Source of the DNA: JBOGXB01 sp050694215
GTDB taxonomy: Bacteria; Actinomycetota; CADDZG01; WHSQ01
Direction: 5' to 3'
Assembly: GCA_050694215.1 (NCBI GenBank)
Contig: JBOGXB010000029.1
Coordinates: 1-23,201, forward strand
DNA: 23,201 nucleotides
Part shown: piece after piece, positions 13,873 to 20,885 of the stretch
How the letters are laid out: each line of letters starts with the position of its first letter
Position numbering within the stretch: position 1 is the stretch's first letter
Position numbers and translations under genes: made by a program
The notes under the pieces: generated by a model
What the model was told of the DNA's origin: nothing
What the model saw: only the letters and a program-made list of their open reading frames with translations
Databases searched by the model: none

Positions 13873-14805
13873 ATGCGTCCGCGGCTGCTTCTGGCGAGCT
13901 TCGTCTTGGTCGCCGCGTGTACCGGGGAGCCTTCCTCACGAACCGGTGCCGGTCCCGACGCCTCCTCGCCTAGTCCCGTGGAGGCGGCATCACCGCTTGA
14001 GGCCCCTCGCGAGCGGACGGAGCTTGCCGTCGCCGGACCCCACGAGCCGCTCCCGCGAGGGCCGGAAGCCGCTGCGGTGGAGCTGGGCTACCTCAACCGG
14101 GTACTTCCAAGGATCGTCGACCGATGGTTGAGGATCGGGGGTGGTCTCCAGCACCCGCTTGCTCGGACCCTGTCTCACGCGTCCCTCCGAGAGCAAAAGC
14201 TTTACAGGCTCCTTGCGACGAAACCCAGTTTGACGCGCAGAGCCCGTGCCCACCTGTCCAAGCCTCTGGCCCGAAGCCTTCTTGCCCACGCAGATGCGGG
14301 TCGCAAGCTGCGGAGCTTGGTGACGCCGCTGAAGCCCCCGATCCACCTGCCGACCACACGCCCGGCCTCGCCACATGCCCTGCGTCGCTACTACGAGCTG
14401 GGAGAGAAGCGCTTCGGCGTGGCATGGGAGGTCCTCGCGGCGGTCAATCTCGTCGAGACACGGATGGGCCGCTTGACTGGTCCCAGCCCGGCGGGAGCGA
14501 GGGGGCCGATGCAGTTCATCCCGTCTACGTGGGACATCTATGGGCGCGGGGACGTCATGGATCCGCATGACTCGATCCTTGCGGCGGCCCGTTATCTCGA
14601 CGCGGCGGGGGCACCCGAGGACATGAGAACGGCGCTGTTCGCTTACAACCATGCTGAGGCCTACGTCGATGCAATCGTGACCTACGCGCGCGAGATCATG
14701 CGCGACGAGAGGAAGTTCTACTCGTATTACTTCTGGCAGGTCTTCGTGCTCACGACGAAGGGGGACCTTCAGCTCACCGGACCCGGATCCGGTCGCACCC
14801 TCTGA
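13873..14805 (+). CDS. Lytic transglycosylase lipoprotein (SLT domain)
   Basis: A 310-aa exported lipoprotein. The signal peptide RPRLLLASFVLVAAC ends in a lipobox with Cys16 as the lipidated residue. A Pro/Ser-rich linker follows (about 20-65), then a helical region with HPLARTLSHASLREQKLYRLL. The C-terminal SLT/goose-lysozyme-like domain (about 168-280) has catalytic Glu195 in NLVETRMGR, GARGPMQFIPSTW (209-220) and ALFAYNHAEAYV with the conserved AYN at 257-259. It should cut glycan strands to 1,6-anhydro ends, making gaps in the wall. Cys16 anchoring puts it outside the cytoplasmic membrane. It is monocistronic and convergent with the NlpC/P60 hydrolase; the Tad pilus locus begins 2 kb away. 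A leaderless start is likely. Confidence 0.9.
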   Translation: MRPRLLLASFVLVAACTGEPSSRTGAGPDASSPSPVEAASPLEAPRERTELAVAGPHEPLPRGPEAAAVELGYLNRVLPRIVDRWLRIGGGLQHPLARTLSHASLREQKLYRLLATKPSLTRRARAHLSKPLARSLLAHADAGRKLRSLVTPLKPPIHLPTTRPASPHALRRYYELGEKRFGVAWEVLAAVNLVETRMGRLTGPSPAGARGPMQFIPSTWDIYGRGDVMDPHDSILAAARYLDAAGAPEDMRTALFAYNHAEAYVDAIVTYAREIMRDERKFYSYYFWQVFVLTTKGDLQLTGPGSGRTL

Positions 14806-14857
14806 CGACGCTCTCCCGTATGGCTCACCTTGATCGTGGGTGCGGGGCGCCGGCAAC

Positions 14858-14887
14858 TAGCGCCTTGCGCGCTAACGTCACGTGACG
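14858..14887. other. Hairpin plus 12-bp palindrome between convergent hydrolase genes
   Basis: TAGCGC, loop CTTGC, GCGCTA (14858-14874), followed after one base by the perfect palindrome CGTCACGTGACG (14876-14887). There is no T-run on either strand, so it is not a standard terminator. It occupies most of the 3' part of the 87-bp gap. Confidence 0.5.
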
Positions 14888-14892
14888 ACCAA

Positions 14893-15936
14893 CTACACCC
14901 CCGGGCGGCCTGCGCCGACGTAATCGGAGCGGCTCTCAGAGGTGACGCGCACGTGCGACCCCGTATACGGCGCCTCGACCATCTGACCGTTGCCGATGTA
15001 CATCGTCACGTGGTGGATGGGGTTTCCGTAGAAGAGCAGATCGCCCGGAGCTAAGTCCGAGCGCGGTACGCGAACGGTTGCGGAGTACTGCGCGCCCGAG
15101 TTGTGCGGCAGAGAGACGCCCGCGTGTGCCCAGGCCCACATCGTGAGCCCGGAGCAGTCGTAGGAGTCCGGTCCCGACGCGCCCCACTGATAAGGCTTGC
15201 CCAACTGCGACAGAGCCGCGTCTACGGCTGCCTGAGCCTGGGCGTTGGGCGCCGGCGCCGGGTTGATGCGACCGAGGTCGATCTCGACGAGACCCAGCGC
15301 GCGAGCCGTCGCGGCAGCCGCGCGGCGCTCTGCGCGCTGGATGGCGGCGTTGATCGCAGCGATCTCGTCGCGTTGCTCTTCGAGCTTGTTTTCGACGTCT
15401 GAACGCAGCTCTGCAAGCTCTTGCTCGGTCGCGAGCGCCTTCGCCCGAGCTTCGTCGAGCTGCTCGATCTCACGATCGAGTCTGATCTTGTCGATCTCGA
15501 GCCTTTCGAAGACCTTCGCCTGGGCGGCCTCCGACGATTCCAGGTACTCCACTCTGGTCTCGAGCTCGGCGAGAGAGTCCGACGACAGGACGGAGGAGAT
15601 AGCCACTCCGGTTGCTCCCGCCTTGTAGAGCTCCCGGGCGAGGGTGACGGCCGCATCGACCTTCGTGGCCATGCGCGTCTCGATCGTGCGCACGACGAGC
15701 TCCTTGGCCGCCATCTCCGTCTGGAGGTCCCCGAGCCGTTCGTGGACGAGGTTGTACTTCTCGACGACGAGCTCGAAGTCGCGCTCCAGCTCGATAAGTT
15801 GCTCCTGGGCCCGTTCGAGATCGACCTCGTCGGGAGCGGCCTGCAGGCTCGGCGACGCGAACAGAGTGCCCCCGATCAGACAGGCAGCCAGGACGGCGCG
15901 CAGCGAGACGGGGCCCAGCCCTCGACTCCGCGTCAT
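14893..15936 (-). CDS. Secreted NlpC/P60 peptidoglycan endopeptidase with coiled coil (RipA/RipC-like)
   Basis: A 347-aa exported hydrolase that should cut peptide stems of peptidoglycan. The signal peptide (about 1-34, ending SLQA-AP) is followed by a long coiled coil (about 37-212), then a Pro/Ala linker and the NlpC/P60 domain (233-347). The catalytic triad is Cys261 (YDCSGLTMWAW), His309 (HHVTMYIG) and Glu321 (MVEAP). The Cys-His-Glu set and its spacing agree closely with mycobacterial RipA (Cys383-His432-Glu444). A coiled coil plus NlpC/P60 is the layout of RipC and PcsB, which FtsEX activates during division; FtsEX is not in the window. The start is the ATG at 15936, with AAGGAG 7 nt upstream, sharing one base with the HAD gene stop (TAATG), so it is translationally coupled to it. 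The longer open frame upstream is antisense overlap. Confidence 0.92.
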   Translation of the reverse strand: MTRSRGLGPVSLRAVLAACLIGGTLFASPSLQAAPDEVDLERAQEQLIELERDFELVVEKYNLVHERLGDLQTEMAAKELVVRTIETRMATKVDAAVTLARELYKAGATGVAISSVLSSDSLAELETRVEYLESSEAAQAKVFERLEIDKIRLDREIEQLDEARAKALATEQELAELRSDVENKLEEQRDEIAAINAAIQRAERRAAAATARALGLVEIDLGRINPAPAPNAQAQAAVDAALSQLGKPYQWGASGPDSYDCSGLTMWAWAHAGVSLPHNSGAQYSATVRVPRSDLAPGDLLFYGNPIHHVTMYIGNGQMVEAPYTGSHVRVTSESRSDYVGAGRPGV

Positions 15937-16745
15937 TACGCGCTCCTTCTCGTCGACTTCCTGGTTATCCACCACACCGCCGCCGCTATCGCCGCGACCC
16001 CCATCGCGGCGGCGAGCGCGTTGCCGGTTTTCAGCTCCGGCGCTCGGAGCTGTGGTAGCCGGTCGCGCAACGTGACGGGGTTGTGGAAGATCTCGATCGT
16101 CCAATCCCGCTCGATCGCGATCCGCCTCAGAGGCTTATCCGGGTTCACGGCGACCGGGTTGCCCACCACCTCTAGCATCGGCAGGTCGGTGGCGGAGTCT
16201 GAGTAGGCGAAGCTACGTTGGAGGTCCAGCCCGATGTCCTCGGCAAGGCCCAGGATCGCAGCCGCCTTGTGGGGGCCGTAGGCGTAGAAATCGAGCTCCC
16301 CCGTGTATTTGCCGTCGACGATCTTCGGCCGGGTGGCGACGTAGTGATCGACCTGCAGCATGCGGGCCAGCGGCTCGACGATCTCCTGCGGCGAGGATGA
16401 CACTATGCACACGAGCCGACCCGCGGCTCTGTGGTCATGCATCCTCTCGAGCGCTTCCGCGTAGATCAGGGGGGAGATGACCTCCTCGAGCACCTCGGTG
16501 ACCACCTGCTTCACCCGCTCCTGCTCCCAGCCCTCGGTCATCTTCGCCGCCTCTCGGCGCATGCGTTCCATCTTCCCCTCGTCCGCTCCCATCAGCTGGA
16601 ACATCAATTGCGCGTAGAGCGACTTCAGGAAGACGGAACGGTTGATCAAACCTTCGCGGAGGAACGACCGGCCCAGAGCGAGCGGGCTCGAGCGAGCAAC
16701 TATCGTCTTGTCCAGGTCGAAGAAGACCGCCTCCATCGCAGCCAT
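15936..16745 (-). CDS. HAD-IB family phosphatase with C-terminal membrane anchor
   Basis: A 269-aa HAD hydrolase of the SerB-like IB subfamily. Motif I is FFDLDKTIV (nucleophile Asp10, acid Asp12), motif II VSSSPQ (115-120), motif III Lys160 in GPHKAAA, and motif IV YSDSATDLPML (Asp183, Asp187). The helical cap between motifs I and II is of IB type. A single transmembrane segment near the end (about 243-260) and a basic tail (TRKSTRRSA) would fix it to the inner membrane facing the cytoplasm. Phosphoserine, lipid phosphates or other small phosphates are possible substrates. Coupling to the NlpC/P60 hydrolase hints at a cell-envelope role, which is inference. ATG at 16745 and ATG at 16736 are both possible starts and neither has a good ribosome site. 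It is divergent from the Tad genes across the palindrome at 16759. Confidence 0.88.
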   Translation of the reverse strand: MAAMEAVFFDLDKTIVARSSPLALGRSFLREGLINRSVFLKSLYAQLMFQLMGADEGKMERMRREAAKMTEGWEQERVKQVVTEVLEEVISPLIYAEALERMHDHRAAGRLVCIVSSSPQEIVEPLARMLQVDHYVATRPKIVDGKYTGELDFYAYGPHKAAAILGLAEDIGLDLQRSFAYSDSATDLPMLEVVGNPVAVNPDKPLRRIAIERDWTIEIFHNPVTLRDRLPQLRAPELKTGNALAAAMGVAAIAAAVWWITRKSTRRSA

Positions 16746-16758
16746 TCTTTCGTCTGAA

Positions 16759-16774
16759 TGTGGCGCGCGCCACA
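16759..16774. promoter_or_regulatory. CRP-geometry operator 1, between the HAD-NlpC/P60 and Tad operons
   Basis: TGTGGCGCGCGCCACA, a perfect 16-bp palindrome. The form TGTGG-N6-CCACA has the same size and spacing as CRP/GlxR sites (TGTGA-N6-TCACA). Its centre is 41.5 bp upstream of the GTG at 16808, the class II activator position if the message is leaderless. A near-identical copy is at 20239. Confidence 0.7.
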
Positions 16775-16807
16775 GTTCCCGACTACCCGACGTGCTGCAC
16801 TGTCCTC

Positions 16808-17677
16808 GTGGAACCCTTGCACATCGCCCTGGTCAGCCGGGATGACTCGGTACGGGCGCAAATGGCCTCTGCCTTCGACGCTGCTCCGGCGAGTTGGAAG
16901 GTGACGCTTCATCACGAACCAGTCTCGGCAGATGCCGTCGTCTACGGTCCCGACCTCGGATCCGCCTCCGGGATCGTGTTCGACCCCGCGCATCCCGGGA
17001 CCGCTTACGAGCAGATCAGAGCGATGACCGTGACCGAGGCTCCTGTGATCGCGGTGACCTCTACCCGGGGCGGGACGGGCGCGACGAGCGTCGCCCTGCA
17101 TCTCGCGGCGTCGGCCGCGCGGAGTCACCGAGTTTGCTTGATCGATATGGACATCACGTGGGGCATCGAATGGCGGCTGGGTTTCGACGAGATGCGCAGA
17201 TGGCGGCCGGGCGAGGACGTGAGGGAAGCGATGGTTCCCGTGGCCGGTGGTTTCGGAGTCGTAGCTCCAGCCGTTAGGACGAGCGAGGCTCTCGATGATC
17301 TCATCGAGAGAGCGGCGGGCGCGTACGAGGTGGTCATCGCGGATGCACCTGCAGGAATTGCTCTCGACGCGGCGCTTGCGAGGTGCTCGGTTGGGGTCCT
17401 GGTCGTGCAGGCGACGGTTCCCGGAGCCAGGAGGGCTGCGGCATTCTGCGCGCGGCAGAAGGAGATCAGGTGGGCGATCGTCGCGAACCGTTTGGGTGGC
17501 GGTGGGGAGACGACGCTGGAGCGACTGCGCAGGATATCGGGGCGGCGGATCGCATTGGAGCTGCCCTGCACGCCCTCGCTCAGGGATGCTGAGGACAAGG
17601 GCCGCCTCTTGCTACAGCGTTGGTCTCGCTGGTCGCGCAGGATCGATTCCCTCGCCCGCGCGCTGCAAATCGCATGA
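16808..17677 (+). CDS. CpaE/Ssd-like Tad pilus localisation protein
   Basis: A 289-aa member of the MinD/ParA-like group found at the head of actinobacterial Tad loci (Rv3660c/CpaE-like). An N-terminal receiver-like part (1-75; HIALVSRDDSVRAQM, then GIVFDPAHPGTAYEQI) precedes the P-loop NTPase fold: STRGGTGATSVALHLA (85-100), VCLIDMDITWG (109-119) and YEVVIADAPAG. The P-loop lysine is replaced by Ala92 and the MinD signature lysine by Arg87, so ATP hydrolysis is doubtful; degenerate loops are common in this branch. It probably positions the pilus machine or controls division, as reported for Ssd. The longer frame from 16760 would begin inside the operator, so I chose the GTG at 16808, which has no Shine-Dalgarno. 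Its stop overlaps tadA (ATGA). Confidence 0.8.
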   Translation: MEPLHIALVSRDDSVRAQMASAFDAAPASWKVTLHHEPVSADAVVYGPDLGSASGIVFDPAHPGTAYEQIRAMTVTEAPVIAVTSTRGGTGATSVALHLAASAARSHRVCLIDMDITWGIEWRLGFDEMRRWRPGEDVREAMVPVAGGFGVVAPAVRTSEALDDLIERAAGAYEVVIADAPAGIALDAALARCSVGVLVVQATVPGARRAAAFCARQKEIRWAIVANRLGGGGETTLERLRRISGRRIALELPCTPSLRDAEDKGRLLLQRWSRWSRRIDSLARALQIA

Positions 17678-18711
17678 CCGAGCTGCTCGAGCTCATCTTC
17701 GAGCACGACGAGCTGGCTCTTCTCGATCCGGCAGAGCGTCGCCTCGCGGTGAGGTCTCTGCTTGCCGCAGAGTCCGGGGACGATCGCGATCTGGGCCGGC
17801 GGGTCGCTCTCGTTGTCGATCACATCGACGGCTACGGGCCACTCAGCTCGCTGATGAGGGATCGAGACGTCACCGACGTCCTCGTCAACGGCCCGGACGA
17901 GGTCTGGATCGAGCGGACGGGCACTCTCGAACAAACCGACGTGAAGTTTGCCGACGAAGACGAGCTGTGCTCCTTCGTGGAACGGTTCGCAGGAATGGCA
18001 GGAACGCGCGCGGATCTCACGCACCCGATCGCCGATGCTCGGTTGCCCGATGGGTCCCGCATGCACGTGGTGATGCCTCCGTTGTCGCCGCGCGGCCCCA
18101 CCGTGTCGATCAGACGCTTCCCGAACCACCAAATGTCGCTTCAGGACCTCGCCTACGCGGAGATGCTCAGCAACGCTCAGGCCCGGCTCCTCGCGGAGGC
18201 AGTGGCGGCCAGGCTCAACGTCGCGATATCGGGCGCGACCGGCTCGGGAAAGACGACGCTTCTGAACGCGCTGCTGTCGCTCGCAGACGACTCGGAACGG
18301 ATCGTCACGGTCGAGGAGACCCCCGAGCTCGACCCTGCGTGCGCTCATCGGGTGGCTCTCGTCGCCCGCCCGCCAAACCTCGAGGGAAGAGGGGAGATCC
18401 CAATAGAGACCCTTGTGAGGGCGGCCTTGAGGATGCGGCCCGACCGGATCGTCGTGGGCGAGGTGAGAGGGCCCGAGGCGCTCGTTGCCCTCGACGCCCT
18501 GTCCACCGGCCACTCCGGATCGATGACGACGCTTCATGCCGCAGCGGCGGAGCGAGTTCCCGAACGACTGGTTGAGATGGCGCTGGGAGCGCGGACCGCA
18601 GCGACGGAAGCGTCGTTGCGGGCGAGAGCTCTCACCGCCTTCGACCTCATCGTGCACCTCGAGCGCTCGGGTCACCGGCGGGTGATCCGATCGATCATGG
18701 AGATGAATTGA
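17674..18711 (+). CDS. tadA: Tad pilus assembly ATPase TadA/CpaF
   Basis: A 345-aa secretion ATPase of the type II/IV family; it forms a cytoplasmic hexamer that drives pilin polymerisation. The N-terminal domain (1-150) has DVLVNGPDEVWIER and FPNHQMSL. The motor domain shows Walker A GATGSGKTT (187-195), the Asp box VEETPEL (213-219), Walker B RIVVGEVRG with Glu263, and the His box GHSGSMTTLHA (279-289). All motifs are intact, so it should be active, unlike the CpaE-like neighbour. It is a little shorter than many CpaF proteins, mostly at the N-terminus. It overlaps its neighbours by 4 bp on each side (ATGA at 17674, TTGA at 18708), so the ATPase and the membrane platform are made together. 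The long open frame opposite it is antisense. Confidence 0.95.
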   Translation: MTELLELIFEHDELALLDPAERRLAVRSLLAAESGDDRDLGRRVALVVDHIDGYGPLSSLMRDRDVTDVLVNGPDEVWIERTGTLEQTDVKFADEDELCSFVERFAGMAGTRADLTHPIADARLPDGSRMHVVMPPLSPRGPTVSIRRFPNHQMSLQDLAYAEMLSNAQARLLAEAVAARLNVAISGATGSGKTTLLNALLSLADDSERIVTVEETPELDPACAHRVALVARPPNLEGRGEIPIETLVRAALRMRPDRIVVGEVRGPEALVALDALSTGHSGSMTTLHAAAAERVPERLVEMALGARTAATEASLRARALTAFDLIVHLERSGHRRVIRSIMEMN

Positions 18712-19700
18712 AGCTCCGCCCGTGGGTGTGGCGGGCACGCGCCCGCGACGGGCGACCGGGAGATCACGACGTGGCTGGGGCCGTCCGGGCGCTGGCTGCG
18801 CTGATCGATGCCGGCATGACTCCGCGAGCCGCGTTGATCACATGGGCACACGACGTCCCCGAGACGGTCGGGCGCATCACGAAAGCGGTCGGCCGGAGAG
18901 CCGGCCTCGGTGCCCCCATGATCGTGGCCTTGCGTCCACTCTCGGAAGCCATGGCGAGGGACGACCTCTGCTTGATGGAGGCGAGCTTCGGGCTGCATGC
19001 GCGCCTTGGCGGTGATCTCGCCGAGCTCCTGAGCAACGTCGCCGAAAGGATCGAACGGCGGGAGGGCGCCGATCAGGAAGGGCGAGTCGCTGCTTCCGGA
19101 GCATCGCTCTCGGGCCGATTGGTGGCGGCGCTACCGGCGGCGTTCGTGCCGCTTGCCCCTGCTGCCCGGGCTCCTCTGTTCGATCGCCTCGGACTCTTCG
19201 TGCTCGCCAGCGGGATCGGTCTGGCGCTCGCGGGCATGCGCTGGATCGCGAGGCTCGTCCCGTGCCCGGCCAAGCACGAAGACCCCGTCTCTTCCATTGC
19301 GGAGACGGCCGCGGCGTTCCTCAAGGGGGGTGCTCCGCTCTCAGCCGCGCTGACGGCGGCGTCGTCGGTCGCTGCCGAGGAGCTTGCCGGTGAGCTCGAG
19401 CGCTGCTGCCGGCTGACGCGACTGGGCCAGACCTGGGCCTCGGCACTCGGCACCGCGGATCACGAGGGCCTGAGAGCTATGTCCGACGTCCTCCGCCGAA
19501 GCGCCACGCTTGGGCTGGCCGCGAGAGCCCAGTTGGAATCCTTCGCGATCGTGCGAAGAGAACGCGCCCGTCGCGATCTGGACCGTGATCTTCGGCGTGC
19601 CCCGGTGCTGATGGTGGTACCGCTGGCCGTGTGCGTTCTGCCCTCCTTCGTATTGCTGGCGATCGTGCCCTTCTTGCGTGGACTCTCGTTGCACGGATGA
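18708..19700 (+). CDS. Tad pilus platform protein, compact TadB/TadC in one chain
   Basis: A 330-aa inner-membrane platform with two T2SSF-like halves. Half one has a cytosolic helical domain (about 21-135) opening with AVRALAALIDAGMTPRAALI, then two hydrophobic segments (139-155, 162-180). Half two (193-295) opens with the similar ETAAAFLKGGAPLSAALTAA and ends with a hydrophobic segment (300-320). In most Tad loci TadB and TadC are separate genes, each with its own domain; here one gene carries both and the usual N-terminal helices are missing. I saw no frameshift, and the single long frame has normal codon use. The TTG start overlaps the tadA stop (TTGA). No second platform gene follows; the next gene is DUF192. 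Confidence 0.8.
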   Translation: MKLRPWVWRARARDGRPGDHDVAGAVRALAALIDAGMTPRAALITWAHDVPETVGRITKAVGRRAGLGAPMIVALRPLSEAMARDDLCLMEASFGLHARLGGDLAELLSNVAERIERREGADQEGRVAASGASLSGRLVAALPAAFVPLAPAARAPLFDRLGLFVLASGIGLALAGMRWIARLVPCPAKHEDPVSSIAETAAAFLKGGAPLSAALTAASSVAAEELAGELERCCRLTRLGQTWASALGTADHEGLRAMSDVLRRSATLGLAARAQLESFAIVRRERARRDLDRDLRRAPVLMVVPLAVCVLPSFVLLAIVPFLRGLSLHG

Positions 19701-19718
19701 GATGCGAAGCTGGACGGG

Positions 19719-20219
19719 ATGCTGCGAAGGACGACAGCGGTACTTCTCGTTGGTCTGCTCGCCATTGCCTCCTGTAGCGCGGAGGAGGAGCCCGGGCGCG
19801 ACCGGGAGCCGAGGGCAGCGCTCCCTTCTGGAGCCCCCACATTCGCGCCGGGCAAGGCTTTGATCGATACCGGCGAGGACTCGCTGCTCATCGACGTGGA
19901 GGTTGCCGAGACCCCCGAGCAACGCGAGTTCGGGCTCATGTTCCGGGAATCGCTCGGGGAGCGCTCCGGCATGGTGTTCCTCTTCTTCGAGGAGAGGCGC
20001 GGGTCGTTCTGGATGAAAGACACGCTCATCCCCCTTTCCATCGCGTTCTTCGGTGACGACGGGAGGATCCTGACCACCCTCGACATGGAGCCGTGTCGGG
20101 CCAACACCTGCAAGCTGTACGACCCTGGACTCACCTACAGCGGGGCACTCGAGGTTAACCAGGGCGCGTTCGACGACTGGGGCGTATCCGTAGGCGACCG
20201 CATCACGATCACTCACTGA
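19719..20219 (+). CDS. DUF192 lipoprotein
   Basis: A 166-aa exported lipoprotein: the signal peptide LRRTTAVLLVGLLAIASC has a lipobox Cys19, followed by an acidic linker and the DUF192 domain (COG1430; about 45-165). Family landmarks are ETPEQREFGLMFRESL, FLFFEERRGSFWMKDTLIPLSIAF and LDMEPCRANTCKLYDP, with a close Cys pair (Cys126, Cys131) that could form a disulfide outside the cell. The biochemical role of DUF192 is unknown. It lies 18 nt after the Tad platform gene and before the pilin unit, so it is probably co-transcribed with the first Tad operon and may be a pilus accessory protein or just a passenger. No good Shine-Dalgarno precedes the ATG. Confidence 0.88.
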   Translation: MLRRTTAVLLVGLLAIASCSAEEEPGRDREPRAALPSGAPTFAPGKALIDTGEDSLLIDVEVAETPEQREFGLMFRESLGERSGMVFLFFEERRGSFWMKDTLIPLSIAFFGDDGRILTTLDMEPCRANTCKLYDPGLTYSGALEVNQGAFDDWGVSVGDRITITH

Positions 20220-20238
20220 TCACTTCTTTCTTGGGAAC

Positions 20239-20254
20239 TGTGGTGCGCGCCACA
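20239..20254. promoter_or_regulatory. CRP-geometry operator 2, upstream of the pilin unit
   Basis: TGTGGTGCGCGCCACA, differing from the copy at 16759 by one base. A TGAGAT hexamer starts 37 bp after the site's first base (20276), the same offset as TGCACT at the first site. If that is the -10, transcription would start near 20288 and the site would be centred at -41.5. Confidence 0.7.
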
Positions 20255-20326
20255 GACAGACGACGAGACCGCGGTTGAGATAGGGCCACCCGCCGGTGAC
20301 GTGCCGGCCCGATGAGGGAGGTGCCC

Positions 20327-20506
20327 TTGGACCGACTCCGTTTCATCTTCTACGGCCAGGCCGGTCAGACGACGGCCGAGTACGCACTCGTACTTCTCGT
20401 AGCCGGACTTGTGGTCGGTGTGTTCGCCGCGTTCGTCAAGTCGGGTGCACTGACCGAGATGTTTCGCACCGTTGTCGACTCGCTCGTCGATCGAGCTCAG
20501 GGGTAG
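20327..20506 (+). CDS. flp: Flp-type pilin (actinobacterial, DUF4244-like)
   Basis: A 59-aa type IVb prepilin, the likely main pilus subunit. After a short basic leader (MDRLRFIFYGQAG) comes the prepilin peptidase motif G/QTTAEY: cut after Gly13, Glu18 at +5 and Tyr19 at +6, as in Flp pilins. A hydrophobic helix follows (ALVLLVAGLVVGVFAAFV) and a short tail. An ATG at 20312 is in frame, but GGGAGG at 20316-20321 lies 5 nt before the TTG at 20327, which gives a more normal leader. No prepilin peptidase gene is in the window, so it must be elsewhere. The separate operator and candidate promoter in front would allow pilin to be made in larger amounts than the machine. Confidence 0.85.
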   Translation: MDRLRFIFYGQAGQTTAEYALVLLVAGLVVGVFAAFVKSGALTEMFRTVVDSLVDRAQG

Positions 20507-20885
20507 CCGCCCGGCAAGAGGAGAGCGCGGGCAGACGACCGTCGAGCTCGCGCTCTGCTTGCCGTTGGTAGCGCTCCTACTCGCGGCGGTGGTCGAGATC
20601 GCGATGGTTGCGGCGGACCAGGCGCGATTGATGCACGCGGCGCGGGAAGCTGTACGCATCGCCGTCGTCGACGACGATGCTGCAGAGATCCTTGCGGCGG
20701 CGGAGGGCGGCGGCTTGGAAGGGATCGAGCTCGCGGTTACTCCTCGCCGCGACCTGAGGCGCCAAGGCGATCCTCTGACCGTTCACCTTGGATACAAACC
20801 ACCGGCTCGCACCCCGATCGTCGGCGTCCTCATCCAGAGGATCACGCTTCGCGCCGAAGCAACGATGCGCATCGAGCAGCCGTGA
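20472..20885 (+). CDS. tadE: TadE-like pseudopilin
   Basis: A 137-aa minor pilin. After a basic leader (RGSRPARGERG) it has GQTTVELALCLPLVALLLAAVVEIAM, the TadE signature with a prepilin-type cleavage site after Gly20 and Glu25 at +5, then an extracellular domain of about 90 residues (HAAREAVRIAVVDDDAAEIL, LTVHLGYKPPARTPIVGVLIQ). The only start codon in this frame before the conserved part is the TTG at 20472, which makes the gene overlap the pilin gene by 35 bp and lacks a Shine-Dalgarno. Translation may depend on coupling to the pilin. Its end overlaps the next gene by GTGA. Confidence 0.85.
   Translation: MSTRSSIELRGSRPARGERGQTTVELALCLPLVALLLAAVVEIAMVAADQARLMHAAREAVRIAVVDDDAAEILAAAEGGGLEGIELAVTPRRDLRRQGDPLTVHLGYKPPARTPIVGVLIQRITLRAEATMRIEQP

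Noticed and set aside
15937..16104. N-terminal extension of the NlpC/P60 protein
   Set aside because: It overlaps the coding end of the HAD gene in another frame, and would place the signal peptide internally; the ATG at 15936 has a strong ribosome site.
17125..18738. 537-aa open frame on the minus strand
   Set aside because: It is fully antisense to tadA and its neighbours, whose motifs are certain. Its sequence shows no domain and has the Arg/His-rich look of shadow frames in GC-rich DNA.
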